A stretch of 8,343 nt of DNA, taken from CAUPWF01 sp044425815. GTDB taxonomy: Bacteria; Bacillota; Clostridia; Lachnospirales; Lachnospiraceae. The DNA lies in NCBI GenBank assembly GCA_044425815.1, contig JAWXVA010000102.1:1-8343 (forward strand), written 5' to 3'. Below are positions 1 to 6,891 of this stretch, one piece after another (within the stretch, counting starts at the first letter, position 1; the number at the start of each line of letters is the position of its first letter). The translations under genes and the position numbers were made by a program. Under the pieces are notes generated by a model. It saw only the letters and a list, made by a program, of their open reading frames with translations, had not been told where the DNA came from and did no database searches.

Positions 1-136
1 CTTGTCCAATGCGCATCTTCTCCATCTTCCAATGTAATCCACTGAAATCTTGTACTACACGCCCTTCTGCCTTGGCAGTCTGCCCAACAACGTGAACGCC
101 ACCTTCTAGTGCGTGAAAATCTTGATTTTTCTTCAT
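1..136 (-). CDS. Hypothetical protein, N-terminal 45 residues only (runs off the left edge)
   Basis: An open frame starts at an ATG read from 136 down and runs off the edge without a stop. It begins MKKNQDFHALEGGVHVVGQ and continues through a stretch ending GLHWKMEKMRIGQ. A clean AAAGGAG ribosome binding site lies about six bases upstream (near 142-148), so the start is well supported although the piece is short. The visible residues are hydrophilic, with no signal peptide or membrane segment, which suggests a cytoplasmic protein. I do not recognise the family and assign no function. Codons 9-13 (ALEGG, with part of the preceding His codon) lie in one arm of a perfect 14-bp inverted repeat whose other arm is in the 5' leader. 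About 154 bases separate it from the stop of the upstream small membrane protein gene, so it probably has its own promoter, but I see no convincing -35/-10 pair. Confidence 0.7.
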   Translation of the reverse strand, partial: MKKNQDFHALEGGVHVVGQTAKAEGRVVQDFSGLHWKMEKMRIGQ

Positions 137-196
137 GCTTATCTCCTTTAAATTTTTTCAAATCTATAATGGATTTAGCATAGCACTAGAAGGTGG
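99..196. repeat. Perfect 14-bp inverted repeat bracketing the start of the left-edge gene
   Basis: The plus strand reads CCACCTTCTAGTGC at 99-112 and GCACTAGAAGGTGG at 183-196, exact reverse complements 70 bases apart. One arm lies in the early codons of the minus-strand gene starting at 136, the other in its leader. The AT-rich segment between them holds the ribosome binding site and start codon. In a transcript reading leftward from beyond 196, the arms could pair and place the translation start in a large loop. An invertible segment or a DNA-binding site are alternatives. The repeat itself is certain; its function is inference. Confidence 0.75.
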
Positions 197-290
197 TCGT
201 TACTATATCATTTCGGTTATAAAATTCTCCATATTTAACTAATAATTATATTTAATATCTGCACTACAACTTTCCTCAACACTGTGCAAG

Positions 291-686
291 TTAGTCTTGG
301 ATTTCTTCTGCTTTTGAGCAGTATAATCCCCACATATATAATGCTGGCAAGATAAAATTCATCATAGATAAAGCTGAAAATCCCACGATGTCTAGTGTAG
401 AGATAATTCCGTAAATCGTATAAATCACATAGATAATCGCTAGTATCCATGCTGCTTTATATTGTTTTCCTGCCACTCCCAAAATACCCGCTGCTAATGT
501 CACAAGAGAACCGATCACCCCTAGTACCGTATCTAACACGGTGATTTCTACTCCTGTACTAATCCCACTTACAGATTCTGACCATTCTATAATTGCTGGT
601 CCTGTTATGGAACTAATGACTCCTAATACACCGCTGATAATAAATAATACTGAGATTACCTTTAATAATTTTGTTGGTTTAAACAT
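291..686 (-). CDS. Small four-helix integral membrane protein of unknown function
   Basis: This 131-residue protein is mostly hydrophobic, with about four membrane segments near residues 8-28, 48-71, 78-98 and 102-123. A short polar loop (about 31-47, IEWSESVSGISTGVEIT) follows the first helix, and the C-terminus is short and charged (SKAEEIQD). The N-terminus MFKPTKLLK is basic, consistent with a cytoplasmic start. A GAGG site about eight bases before the ATG supports the start at 686. It lies 86 bases downstream of the MacB-like permease on the same strand with no visible terminator between them, so co-transcription is plausible. I recognise no named family; small four-helix proteins like this are common and uncharacterised in Bacillota. 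Bacillus subtilis yknWXYZ also includes a small membrane protein, YknW, but I see no basis for calling this an orthologue. Confidence 0.8.
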   Translation of the reverse strand: MFKPTKLLKVISVLFIISGVLGVISSITGPAIIEWSESVSGISTGVEITVLDTVLGVIGSLVTLAAGILGVAGKQYKAAWILAIIYVIYTIYGIISTLDIVGFSALSMMNFILPALYMWGLYCSKAEEIQD

Positions 687-772
687 GTCTTTTTCCTCTT
701 CTTTCTAATAAACTTGTTATTTTGTTACATTCATTTTCATAACTTAGAGATTGCCTGTCCTGACTCTGATTC

Positions 773-2011
773 TTACATCTGACGCAATGCATCGATTGGT
801 CGCATTTGTGCTGCTTTTTTTGCTGGATAAATCCCGAATACTAGTCCTACACTACATGAAAATAGTGTCGCTCCCATCACGGCTCCGATGGATAGATTCG
901 CCGTCAGACCACCTACATTCGTGAGATTAATTATGGCACTAATCCCTGCCCCTAACAGGATTCCTATCCCCCCTCCTAGGCCGGAAATAATTGCAGATTC
1001 GCACAAGAATTGTGCAACGATGGACGATGTTTTAGCTCCTAACGCTTTGCGAATCCCTATTTCCCTCGTTCGTTCTGTCACCGATACGAGCATAATATTC
1101 ATAACACCGATTCCGCCAACCAGTAATGATATTCCTGCTACAAAGGCTATAAAAGCTGTCACCATATCGAGCATGGTACTAAGCGCTGCCGACATATCCA
1201 TAGTCTGCTCTTTCATAAACAAATTTTCGCCTTGACTCATATATCGATTGTTTAGAATTCGGACTGCTTGTTCTGCTATTGCATCCCCTTCTATCCCTTC
1301 ACTTAATATCAATGTTGCTCGTGCAAATTCTATATCTGTATCTGCAAACACCCCTTCCATTAAATAAGGCATTTCCACGGAAATAGGATACTCAAACCCA
1401 TAGAGTTCTTCCATTTGCTTAATCTCTGCCACATCACTATCAGACATCTCTCGTATTCCACAGATTCTTACACTTTGGATTCTGTTCCCTACTTGTATTT
1501 CAAAATCCAATCCCAGTACATCTTGCGTCCCAAACATCTTAATGGCTGAGATTTTATCTATGACGCAGACATAATCACCATTTGATTCGTTCTGTTCTGT
1601 AAAATATGCTCCCGCATACATATCTGGCATATAGGAAATTTCATTTGCTTCAGATGTGGTATAAGATAATGACAGATCAAATGTCCCTTTCCTGGTATCC
1701 GTGGTTCCTTGTCCTTGATTTGTCACTACGATTCCCTCAATACTCGCTTCTAGCGACTGTTCTAATAATTCTATATCTGTAGGTGTAATAAATTGAAGTT
1801 CGTCTTCCGTGGATGTATTAATTGAGATTCCCACTTGATCACCTGTCTCCAAGGTTGTAAGCATATCTGTCTTTACGCCATTTCCAATAGAAACAATTGT
1901 AATTACAGAAGTAATTCCTATGATAATTCCGAGCATTGTTAATAGTGAGCGTCCCTTATTCTGGCGTACACTAGAAATGGCCATCTTTACATATTCATAA
2001 AATTGTCCCAT
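773..2011 (-). CDS. MacB/FtsX-type ABC transporter permease
   Basis: This 412-residue permease has the MacB layout. One N-terminal membrane helix (about 22-46, after the amphipathic MGQFYEYVKMAISSVRQNKG) is followed by a large extracytoplasmic domain (about 47-280). Three C-terminal helices follow (about 283-310, 338-364 and 375-397), forming the FtsX domain. The family hallmark is clear: GGIGVMNIMLVSVTERTREIGIRKALGA at 299-326 contains the cytoplasmic segment that contacts the ATPase, and the protein ends in the typical P-A-A-PIDALR pattern. Unlike Gram-negative MacB it has no fused ATPase; that is the separate gene at 3523-4245. It should work as a dimer, passing ATPase movement to the external domain and the adaptor. 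The AAGGAG site lies inside the last codons of the adaptor gene and only one base separates the adaptor stop from this ATG, so translation is probably coupled. The exported substrate cannot be told from sequence. Confidence 0.93.
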   Translation of the reverse strand: MGQFYEYVKMAISSVRQNKGRSLLTMLGIIIGITSVITIVSIGNGVKTDMLTTLETGDQVGISINTSTEDELQFITPTDIELLEQSLEASIEGIVVTNQGQGTTDTRKGTFDLSLSYTTSEANEISYMPDMYAGAYFTEQNESNGDYVCVIDKISAIKMFGTQDVLGLDFEIQVGNRIQSVRICGIREMSDSDVAEIKQMEELYGFEYPISVEMPYLMEGVFADTDIEFARATLILSEGIEGDAIAEQAVRILNNRYMSQGENLFMKEQTMDMSAALSTMLDMVTAFIAFVAGISLLVGGIGVMNIMLVSVTERTREIGIRKALGAKTSSIVAQFLCESAIISGLGGGIGILLGAGISAIINLTNVGGLTANLSIGAVMGATLFSCSVGLVFGIYPAKKAAQMRPIDALRQM

Positions 2012-2012
2012 G

Positions 2013-3539
2013 CTATTTACTCCTTGTTACACTAAGTGACATCTTGCTATTCACAGATTCCATTGTACTTCCCACATTCATTCCTTCTAAAATAGGTTCC
2101 GCGCTCATCCCCTCTGTAATGACACTCACTAGATCAGATACTACTAACTCTCCTTGATTCAGTCCACTAACCACTTCTATATTATCTAAATCAGAAATCC
2201 CTACTTCTATAATTTTCTTCACAACAATACCTTCTTCAATGACATAAACAAATTCTCCATCTGTAGATGTGTTAATTACGCTGCTTGGTATCACTAATAT
2301 ATCTTCCTTAGATTCTGTTCGAATGGTTGTCTTGGCATCTATCCCTAAGAAAATATTCTCATCTGGATTCGTAATCTTTACCACTGCACCTATCACGCTA
2401 CTGCCTGTTGCATCTACTGTTGCGATTTGATTCATCTCGCTCACTTCGCCTTGATATGTATAATCTTTTATTGTTATTTCTGCTTCGTCCCCTACATCAA
2501 GACTGTCAAATTCACTGGTTGACACCTCTACTGTAACTCCGACTTCTTCATTACTTGCAATCGTAACCAGTGACGTTCCCTGTGCAACTAGTGTTCCTTC
2601 TGACACTTGCACACTTGCAATAACTCCGTCAAATTCGGCAATAATTCCTTCTCTTCCTTTTTCAAGCAAATCTTCTGTTTCTAGACTTGCTAGTTCTGCT
2701 AATTCACTACTTATATTTAAGATTTCAATCTGATCTGTAGTCATAGCTGAATCTCCGCTTTCTACTATCATTTCTTGTTGTGCTAATTCAGCTTCATTCG
2801 TTGCTAGATTTTGACTGACTCTCTCAATTTCTGAAGTAAGTGTAGTAAGCTGATTCGTTAGTTCCATTTGTTCATTCATCGCTGCTTCTAATTGTAAATT
2901 AAGCTCTGCAACTTCTGTTGTTACAGTTTCATCTGTTGTTGCAGATTCATCTGTATTTGCCAAGCTAGATTCTATTGCCGCATTTAGTTGCTCTATCCAA
3001 CTAGTCAATTCTGTTATTCTAGTATTAACCGTTGTCATATCATTCTTCCAATCCTCTATCGTTGCTTCTTGTGCTGCAATTGCAGTCTCTAATTCTACTA
3101 TACGTGCATCGGCATCACTTACATCATCTAATAATTGTTGATTGCTTGCTAATGCACTGCTACGCTCACTTTCCGCTTGCAATTCTGATAATTGAGACTG
3201 TTTGTTATTCGTTTCCAAGTCATCTAATTCAAACGTTATAAGCACATCTCCTTTTTGAACCACTTGTCCTACTTTCACATTGCATTCACTAATTGTTGCA
3301 TTGACTGGAGACAAAAATGTTTTCTGGTTCTCACTCTCTACGGTACCTGTAATTTGTAATTCTTCTGAAATATTTCCGACCTCTACTTCCACTACTTCTA
3401 ACGACGCAACGAGGCTTTTCGTTTCCCCACCTCCAAGTACACTTATCAATAGCGGAACTCCAATGAATACAGCTATGATTGCAATCGGAACTATCATTCT
3501 TGCCATTTTGTTGTTTTTTAAATTAGGTAGTCTTTTCAT
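2013..3539 (-). CDS. MacA/HlyD-family adaptor subunit of the ABC exporter, long coiled coil
   Basis: With a start at 3539 the protein has 508 residues. It has a basic N-terminus and one membrane anchor (about 13-36). A split biotinyl-lipoyl-like domain follows (about 72-108, with GQVVQKGDVLITFELDD, and about 297-330, with FDGVIASVQVSEGTLVAQG). Between the halves is a long heptad-like helical hairpin (about 110-290) rich in Glu, Gln, Leu and Ala. A beta-barrel region (about 333-410) and a C-terminal membrane-proximal region (about 414-478) complete the protein. The hairpin is broken near 192-209 by a Ser/Thr/Asp/Glu-rich stretch, probably its tip. The start is a choice. ATG 3539 gives MKRLPNLKNNK and overlaps the ATPase gene by 17 bases, with AGAGGAG about 13 bases upstream. 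An in-frame ATG at 3572 would add 11 residues but has a poor ribosome binding site. The family links the permease to the extracytoplasmic side. The closest type known to me is YknX and the pneumococcal MacA-like protein. Confidence 0.92.
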   Translation of the reverse strand: MKRLPNLKNNKMARMIVPIAIIAVFIGVPLLISVLGGGETKSLVASLEVVEVEVGNISEELQITGTVESENQKTFLSPVNATISECNVKVGQVVQKGDVLITFELDDLETNNKQSQLSELQAESERSSALASNQQLLDDVSDADARIVELETAIAAQEATIEDWKNDMTTVNTRITELTSWIEQLNAAIESSLANTDESATTDETVTTEVAELNLQLEAAMNEQMELTNQLTTLTSEIERVSQNLATNEAELAQQEMIVESGDSAMTTDQIEILNISSELAELASLETEDLLEKGREGIIAEFDGVIASVQVSEGTLVAQGTSLVTIASNEEVGVTVEVSTSEFDSLDVGDEAEITIKDYTYQGEVSEMNQIATVDATGSSVIGAVVKITNPDENIFLGIDAKTTIRTESKEDILVIPSSVINTSTDGEFVYVIEEGIVVKKIIEVGISDLDNIEVVSGLNQGELVVSDLVSVITEGMSAEPILEGMNVGSTMESVNSKMSLSVTRSK

Positions 3540-4245
3540 CTTCTTTCTGCATCTCCTCTGTGTCATTATCATATTCTTTTTCTACTATCCCATCTTTGAA
3601 ACATATCACTCGTTTTGCTCGCTTTGCAATCTCTAAATCGTGAGTAATGATGATAACTGTTCTTCCTTCATTGTATAATGTTTCTAATATTCCAAGTATC
3701 TCATCTGTGGATTTCGAGTCTAAATTCCCTGTAGGTTCATCGGCCAGAATTAATGGTGGCGCTGCCGTAACTGCTCGTGCCACAGCGACTCTTTGTTGCT
3801 GACCTCCCGACATCTCAGCTGGAAGGTGATTCATACGATTCCCTAGTCCTACTTTTTCTAACGCTTCTTTTGCTAACTGTCTACGTGTCTTCCTATCTAC
3901 GCCTCGATAAATGAGCGGTAGTTCTACATTCTCAAGTGCGGTAAGATTCTGTATGAGGTTAAATCCTTGAAATATAAATCCAATTTCCTTGTTCCGTACT
4001 TCTGCAAGTTCATCATCTTTCATCTTAGCGACCTCTTGCCCATGTAGATGATATTCGCCTTCCGTCGGTTGATCTAGACATCCAATCATATTCATCAGCG
4101 TTGATTTTCCCGAACCTGAGTGTCCAATGATTGCTACAAACTCCCCTTCGTCTATCTCTAAATCGATTCCATCAAGTGCCCGCACTTCATTTTCACCTGG
4201 GTTATATATCTTATATAATTTATTCATATGAATTAACTGAGACAT
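3523..4245 (-). CDS. MacB/LolD-type ABC transporter ATP-binding protein
   Basis: This 240-residue protein is a complete ABC ATPase. It has Walker A GHSGSGKST at 41-49, a Q-loop Gln at 93 (GFIFQGFNLI), signature MSGGQQQR at 145-152, Walker B LILADEP ending at 171 with the catalytic Glu170, a D-loop (GNLDS) and the switch His at 202 (ITHD). The ADEPTGNLDSK and FQGFNL wording is typical of the MacB/LolD/YknY branch rather than importers. The last 20 or so residues are highly charged and overlap the start of the adaptor gene. The start at 4245 has AAAGGAG seven bases upstream. It is the first gene of the exporter operon and follows a consensus promoter at 4286-4314. Two copies should power the permease encoded at 773-2011. 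In this family the ATPase drives extracytoplasmic conformational work rather than direct pumping across the membrane. Confidence 0.95.
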   Translation of the reverse strand: MSQLIHMNKLYKIYNPGENEVRALDGIDLEIDEGEFVAIIGHSGSGKSTLMNMIGCLDQPTEGEYHLHGQEVAKMKDDELAEVRNKEIGFIFQGFNLIQNLTALENVELPLIYRGVDRKTRRQLAKEALEKVGLGNRMNHLPAEMSGGQQQRVAVARAVTAAPPLILADEPTGNLDSKSTDEILGILETLYNEGRTVIIITHDLEIAKRAKRVICFKDGIVEKEYDNDTEEMQKEDEKTT

Positions 4246-4264
4246 TTTATTTCTCCTTTTTTAT

Positions 4265-4286
4265 TTGTATTATTCCATTAATACAA
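4265..4286. promoter_or_regulatory. Second palindromic operator candidate at the transcription start
   Basis: The arms TTGTATTA (4265-4272) and TAATACAA (4279-4286) are perfect 8-bp inverted repeats around 6 bases. The element touches the -10 box and covers the expected start of transcription. Its size and position fit a TetR- or MarR-type repressor site, though no such gene is in the window. Because transcription probably starts inside it, an RNA hairpin of the whole element is unlikely. Confidence 0.55.
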
Positions 4287-4314
4287 TTATACACGTCTTG
4301 ACATTATATGTCAA
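4286..4314 (-). promoter_or_regulatory. Consensus sigma-A promoter of the exporter operon
   Basis: On the minus strand the sequence reads TTGACA (4314-4309), a spacer of exactly 17 bases, then TATAAT (4291-4286). Both hexamers match the housekeeping consensus at all positions. Transcription should begin near 4279, giving a leader of roughly 34 bases to the ATG at 4245. Such a strong promoter for an exporter implies repression, and two palindromes overlap it. Confidence 0.88.
4298..4314. promoter_or_regulatory. Palindromic operator candidate over the -35 box
   Basis: The minus strand reads TTGACATATAATGTCAA: 7-bp perfect arms around a 3-bp centre, covering the -35 hexamer and part of the spacer. 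A dimeric repressor here would block RNA polymerase. Part of the symmetry comes from the -35 sequence itself, so the operator role is an inference. Confidence 0.5.
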
Positions 4315-4400
4315 TTCTCAATTTTGTAATTATCTCAATTCCTATTCGAAATCAATTTATTATGTGTTAATACAAGTGCTTAATATTATTAGAAATATCT

Positions 4401-4483
4401 TTAATATAATAAAATGCCTACCAAGTTATAAAAATAAACCACATCAAGAAAAATCTTTAATGGCTTAAACAACTAGGTAGGCA
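4401..4483 (-). terminator. Likely intrinsic terminator of the amino acid importer operon, with a long nested stem
   Basis: Read on the minus strand, the element starts 19 bases after the importer ATPase stop. TGCCTACC plus AGTT (4483-4471, with one unpaired T between) pairs with AACT plus GGTAGGCA (4427-4415), leaving a lone mismatch. The intervening 43 bases can fold further: TAAGCCA with TGGTTTA (one G-U pair) and AAGA with TCTT. The outer stem is followed at once by TTTTATTATATT (4414-4403). A GC-containing stem followed by a T-rich run just after a stop codon fits an intrinsic terminator, although the stem is longer and more broken than usual. Confidence 0.65.
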
Positions 4484-4502
4484 CCTTGTATATATTATAT
4501 TT

Positions 4503-5228
4503 TTATACGTCCCACTCCAATAATTTGGATAAGAATTTCTGCAATTCTTCTGTCTTCGGATTCGTAAATATTTCACTACTTTTATCATATTCCATAATGT
4601 TACCATCATGAAGAAACGCCACTTTATCACATGCATGTAGCGCAAATCCCATTTCATGTGTTGCTATGATAAATGAAATACCATCTTTCTTGAGTTCATG
4701 TATCATGGTTAGCACTTCACTCGTGTATTCTGGATCAAGTGCTGATGTCGGTTCATCTAGTAATAAGATGCTAGGTCTTGATGCCACCGCCCTAGCGATT
4801 GCAATACGCTGTTGCTGTCCGCCCGACAATTCATTTGGCCTCTTGTATGATTCTTTCGCAAGTCCGAATCTATCTAGTAACGCTTCCGCTCTATCATTTG
4901 CTTCTTCTTTACTCCATTTATGAACCAGTTCTAACGGTAACGTAATATTTTCTTTTGCTGTTAGGTGCTTAAAGAGCCCACCTTGTTGAAAGACAAACCC
5001 TATCCCTTTTCGATATAATTCATCATCTACAACTTGCTCATCATCAATTGATAATTGACCTTCACTAACTGGGATCAACCCTCCTATAATTCGTAAAAGT
5101 GTTGATTTTCCACACCCTGATCGACCTATAAGTGCAAGTGTATTTACTTCATCGCTTAAATTAATATTCTGTAATACGACCTTACCATCTTCATAACTTT
5201 TAGAGAGTTGTTCTATTTTAATTTTCAT
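4503..5228 (-). CDS. Polar amino acid ABC transporter ATP-binding protein (GlnQ/HisP type)
   Basis: This 241-residue ABC ATPase has every catalytic motif: Walker A GRSGCGKST at 35-43, a Q-loop within FVFQQGGLF (79-86), signature LSGGQQQR at 134-141, Walker B ILLLDEP at 154-160, and the switch His191 in ATHEMGFA. The DEPTSALDPE and ATHEMGFA wording marks the amino acid importer ATPases. The length matches the usual 240-250 residues, and the protein ends without an extra regulatory domain. Its ATG overlaps the permease gene by 11 bases, with GGGAG eight bases upstream inside the permease reading frame. This indicates translational coupling. It should bind the cytoplasmic EAA loop of the permease at 5218-5991 and drive uptake of the ligand delivered by the lipoprotein at 5995-6807. 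It is the last gene of its operon and is followed by a terminator-like hairpin. Confidence 0.95.
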   Translation of the reverse strand: MKIKIEQLSKSYEDGKVVLQNINLSDEVNTLALIGRSGCGKSTLLRIIGGLIPVSEGQLSIDDEQVVDDELYRKGIGFVFQQGGLFKHLTAKENITLPLELVHKWSKEEANDRAEALLDRFGLAKESYKRPNELSGGQQQRIAIARAVASRPSILLLDEPTSALDPEYTSEVLTMIHELKKDGISFIIATHEMGFALHACDKVAFLHDGNIMEYDKSSEIFTNPKTEELQKFLSKLLEWDV

Positions 5229-5991
5229 ATCGGAATCTCCCTTCTAACCATTTACTAATCAATGACACTGGCAATGTCAAACATAAATACAATACACCCA
5301 AAAACAAATAGCACTCAAACAACTTTAGATTCATGGCACTAATTTCTCTCATAGTCTGTGTTAGTTCTATAATTGCAATCATAGATAATAAGGATGAATC
5401 TTTAATAATTGATGCAAATTGCCCTGTTAAAGCTGGCAAAGTCCTTGCAAATAGCTGCGGCAATATCACATGCTGAATCATTTGTTTTTTCGTAAATCCC
5501 ACTGCCTTCGACGCTTCTATCTGTGAAGCTTCAATAGATAAGATACTTCCACGTATTATTTCTGCAATATATGCCCCTTCAAATATGGACAATATTAGCA
5601 CTCCACAAACAAATCTATTATCAATCCCAAATGCGGTTCCCACAATATAGAAGAACAAGTAAATCTGCATAATCAAAGGTGTTCCTCGAATTAGTGTTAC
5701 ATATCCCTCTGACCAATACCTTAATAGTAGTATTTTTGAAGACTGAAATATGGCAGTCGTAACCCCTATAATCAAGCTTACCACTAAACTCAACACGCTG
5801 ATAGAAAACGTCATTAAAAATCCATCTACTAAGCGCACTCGCATCTCTGTTATAAAACCAAAATCAAATGTCACTCCTATCTTCATAAGTGAATACCAAA
5901 ATATCCCTACCACTAAACAAGTTAAAAGTAGCATATTAACTGCTACTTTTACTATTGGCGTTTTCTTTTCTGTTGACACAAATATATTCAT
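5218..5991 (-). CDS. Polar amino acid ABC transporter permease (HisM/GlnP type)
   Basis: This 257-residue permease has about five to six hydrophobic segments (near 17-37, 57-81, 96-119, 127-146, 195-211 and 228-247). Family landmarks are LIRGTPLIMQIYLFF at 100-114 and the EAA loop EASKAVGFTKKQMIQHVILP at 159-178, which contacts the ATPase. The N-terminus is somewhat extended and ends its first helix before the conserved core. Only one permease gene is present, so a homodimer is expected. The start at 5991 has GAGG eight bases upstream, within the end of the binding-protein gene, and only three bases separate the two genes. The 3' end overlaps the ATPase gene by 11 bases. The three genes form one transcription unit in the order binding protein, permease, ATPase, as is usual for Bacillota polar amino acid importers. 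Confidence 0.95.
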   Translation of the reverse strand: MNIFVSTEKKTPIVKVAVNMLLLTCLVVGIFWYSLMKIGVTFDFGFITEMRVRLVDGFLMTFSISVLSLVVSLIIGVTTAIFQSSKILLLRYWSEGYVTLIRGTPLIMQIYLFFYIVGTAFGIDNRFVCGVLILSIFEGAYIAEIIRGSILSIEASQIEASKAVGFTKKQMIQHVILPQLFARTLPALTGQFASIIKDSSLLSMIAIIELTQTMREISAMNLKLFECYLFLGVLYLCLTLPVSLISKWLEGRFRYEN

Positions 5992-5994
5992 TCT

Positions 5995-6807
5995 CTATTC
6001 CTCTTCTAAATCAAAAAACCATTTAAATCCTAATTCTTCAAATGCGATTTGCTCTTCTTGTAAATACTTCTGGCTTAAAGTATCAAATCCGCCTTCTTCT
6101 GTATAATATGCAATAAATTCATTTAATTGCTCTACTAGCTCTGTATTTCCCTTCTTCACAGCAACGCCCCAATATTCCACATCTTGAAATGGGATAAAGA
6201 TTGCTTTTGTCGTATCCAAGTTATTCTGCCAGTTTCTATAGATTGTTAATTGATCATAAAGAAATGCGTCTGCCTTCCCTTGTGACACTTCTGTTACGCA
6301 AGCGCTCTCATCTGCCAATGCAATAATCTCTGCATTTGTGAAATTTTCAATTGCATATAAATACCCTGTTGATCCTGTCTTAACAGCAATTGTCATACCT
6401 TCTTGGTTCAAATCTTCTGCTACCTCTATCTCTGAATCGATATTGGCAAGAATCCCTAATAATGCATTTGCATAAGGATCCGAAAAATCAACTGTTTCTT
6501 TTCGTTCTTCTGTAATTGTCATAGAAGAAACTACCATATCTGCCTTATCTGTCTGAAGTGATGTAATCAATCCATCCCATGCTGTATTTTCTATCACAAC
6601 TTCTTTCCCAATATATTCTCCGAATGCTTCTGCGAATTCCACACTAACACCCGTTGGATTTCCATCTGTATCTTTTGTTTCAAATGGTGGATATGCTAAT
6701 TCCATCGCTACTGTGATTGTGTCATCGCTATTATCACTACTACAACCTACGAATACACTAGATGCTACTGCTACTAATATTGCCATACCTAATATTCTTT
6801 TTTTCAT
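5995..6807 (-). CDS. Amino acid ABC transporter substrate-binding lipoprotein
   Basis: This 270-residue protein is a family 3 solute-binding protein. The signal peptide (MKKRILG, then a hydrophobic core) ends in a lipobox-like VFVGC, so Cys22 should be lipidated and the protein tethered outside the membrane. Family landmarks follow: AYPPFE at 38-43, GVSVEFAEAFGEYIG at 53-67, WDGLITSLQTDKADMVVSSM at 77-96, TEERKETVDFSDPY at 99-112, TGSTGYLY at 144-151 and KADAFLYDQ at 178-186. By comparison with known family members, Arg102 should hold the ligand carboxylate and Asp185 its amino group; this is family knowledge applied here. The specific amino acid cannot be decided. The start has only a weak AGAAGAG site about ten bases upstream, unlike its neighbours, but the signal peptide fixes the reading. 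It is first in the importer operon. Confidence 0.95.
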   Translation of the reverse strand: MKKRILGMAILVAVASSVFVGCSSDNSDDTITVAMELAYPPFETKDTDGNPTGVSVEFAEAFGEYIGKEVVIENTAWDGLITSLQTDKADMVVSSMTITEERKETVDFSDPYANALLGILANIDSEIEVAEDLNQEGMTIAVKTGSTGYLYAIENFTNAEIIALADESACVTEVSQGKADAFLYDQLTIYRNWQNNLDTTKAIFIPFQDVEYWGVAVKKGNTELVEQLNEFIAYYTEEGGFDTLSQKYLQEEQIAFEELGFKWFFDLEEE

Positions 6808-6891
6808 ACTTTTATATCTCTTCTTTCTGCTACAAATTATAAGTTACTTGTATCGTGTCCAATAAAACATTTTAGATTCGCGACACTCATT

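Noticed and set aside
245..250. TATAAT on the minus strand upstream of the left-edge gene
   Set aside because: A perfect -10 by sequence, but no acceptable -35 lies 16-18 bases upstream, and such hexamers are frequent in DNA this rich in A and T.
235..450. Minus-strand 71-codon frame overlapping the small membrane protein gene
   Set aside because: It is a shifted frame of the gene at 291-686, which has the better start site and a coherent membrane protein translation. The frame at 4457-4657 is a similar shadow of the importer ATPase.
888..1235. Plus-strand 115-codon open frame opposite the permease gene
   Set aside because: It lies antisense within a clear MacB-type permease, and its proline/isoleucine-rich product shows no domain. 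The frames at 3032-3241, 3280-3636, 4666-4923, 5750-6106 and 6985-7296 are antisense shadows of the same kind.
4298..4330. Possible plus-strand promoter using the TTGACA in the palindrome
   Set aside because: The nearest -10-like sequence (TGTAAT at 4325-4330) is 21 bases away and no gene follows on the plus strand. The TTGACA on this strand is simply the palindrome partner of the minus-strand -35.
4265..4468. Plus-strand 67-codon open frame in the gap between the two ABC operons
   Set aside because: It has no ribosome binding site, begins inside the exporter operator and runs through the terminator-like hairpin. Its Ile/Tyr/Asn-rich translation is what AT-rich non-coding DNA gives.
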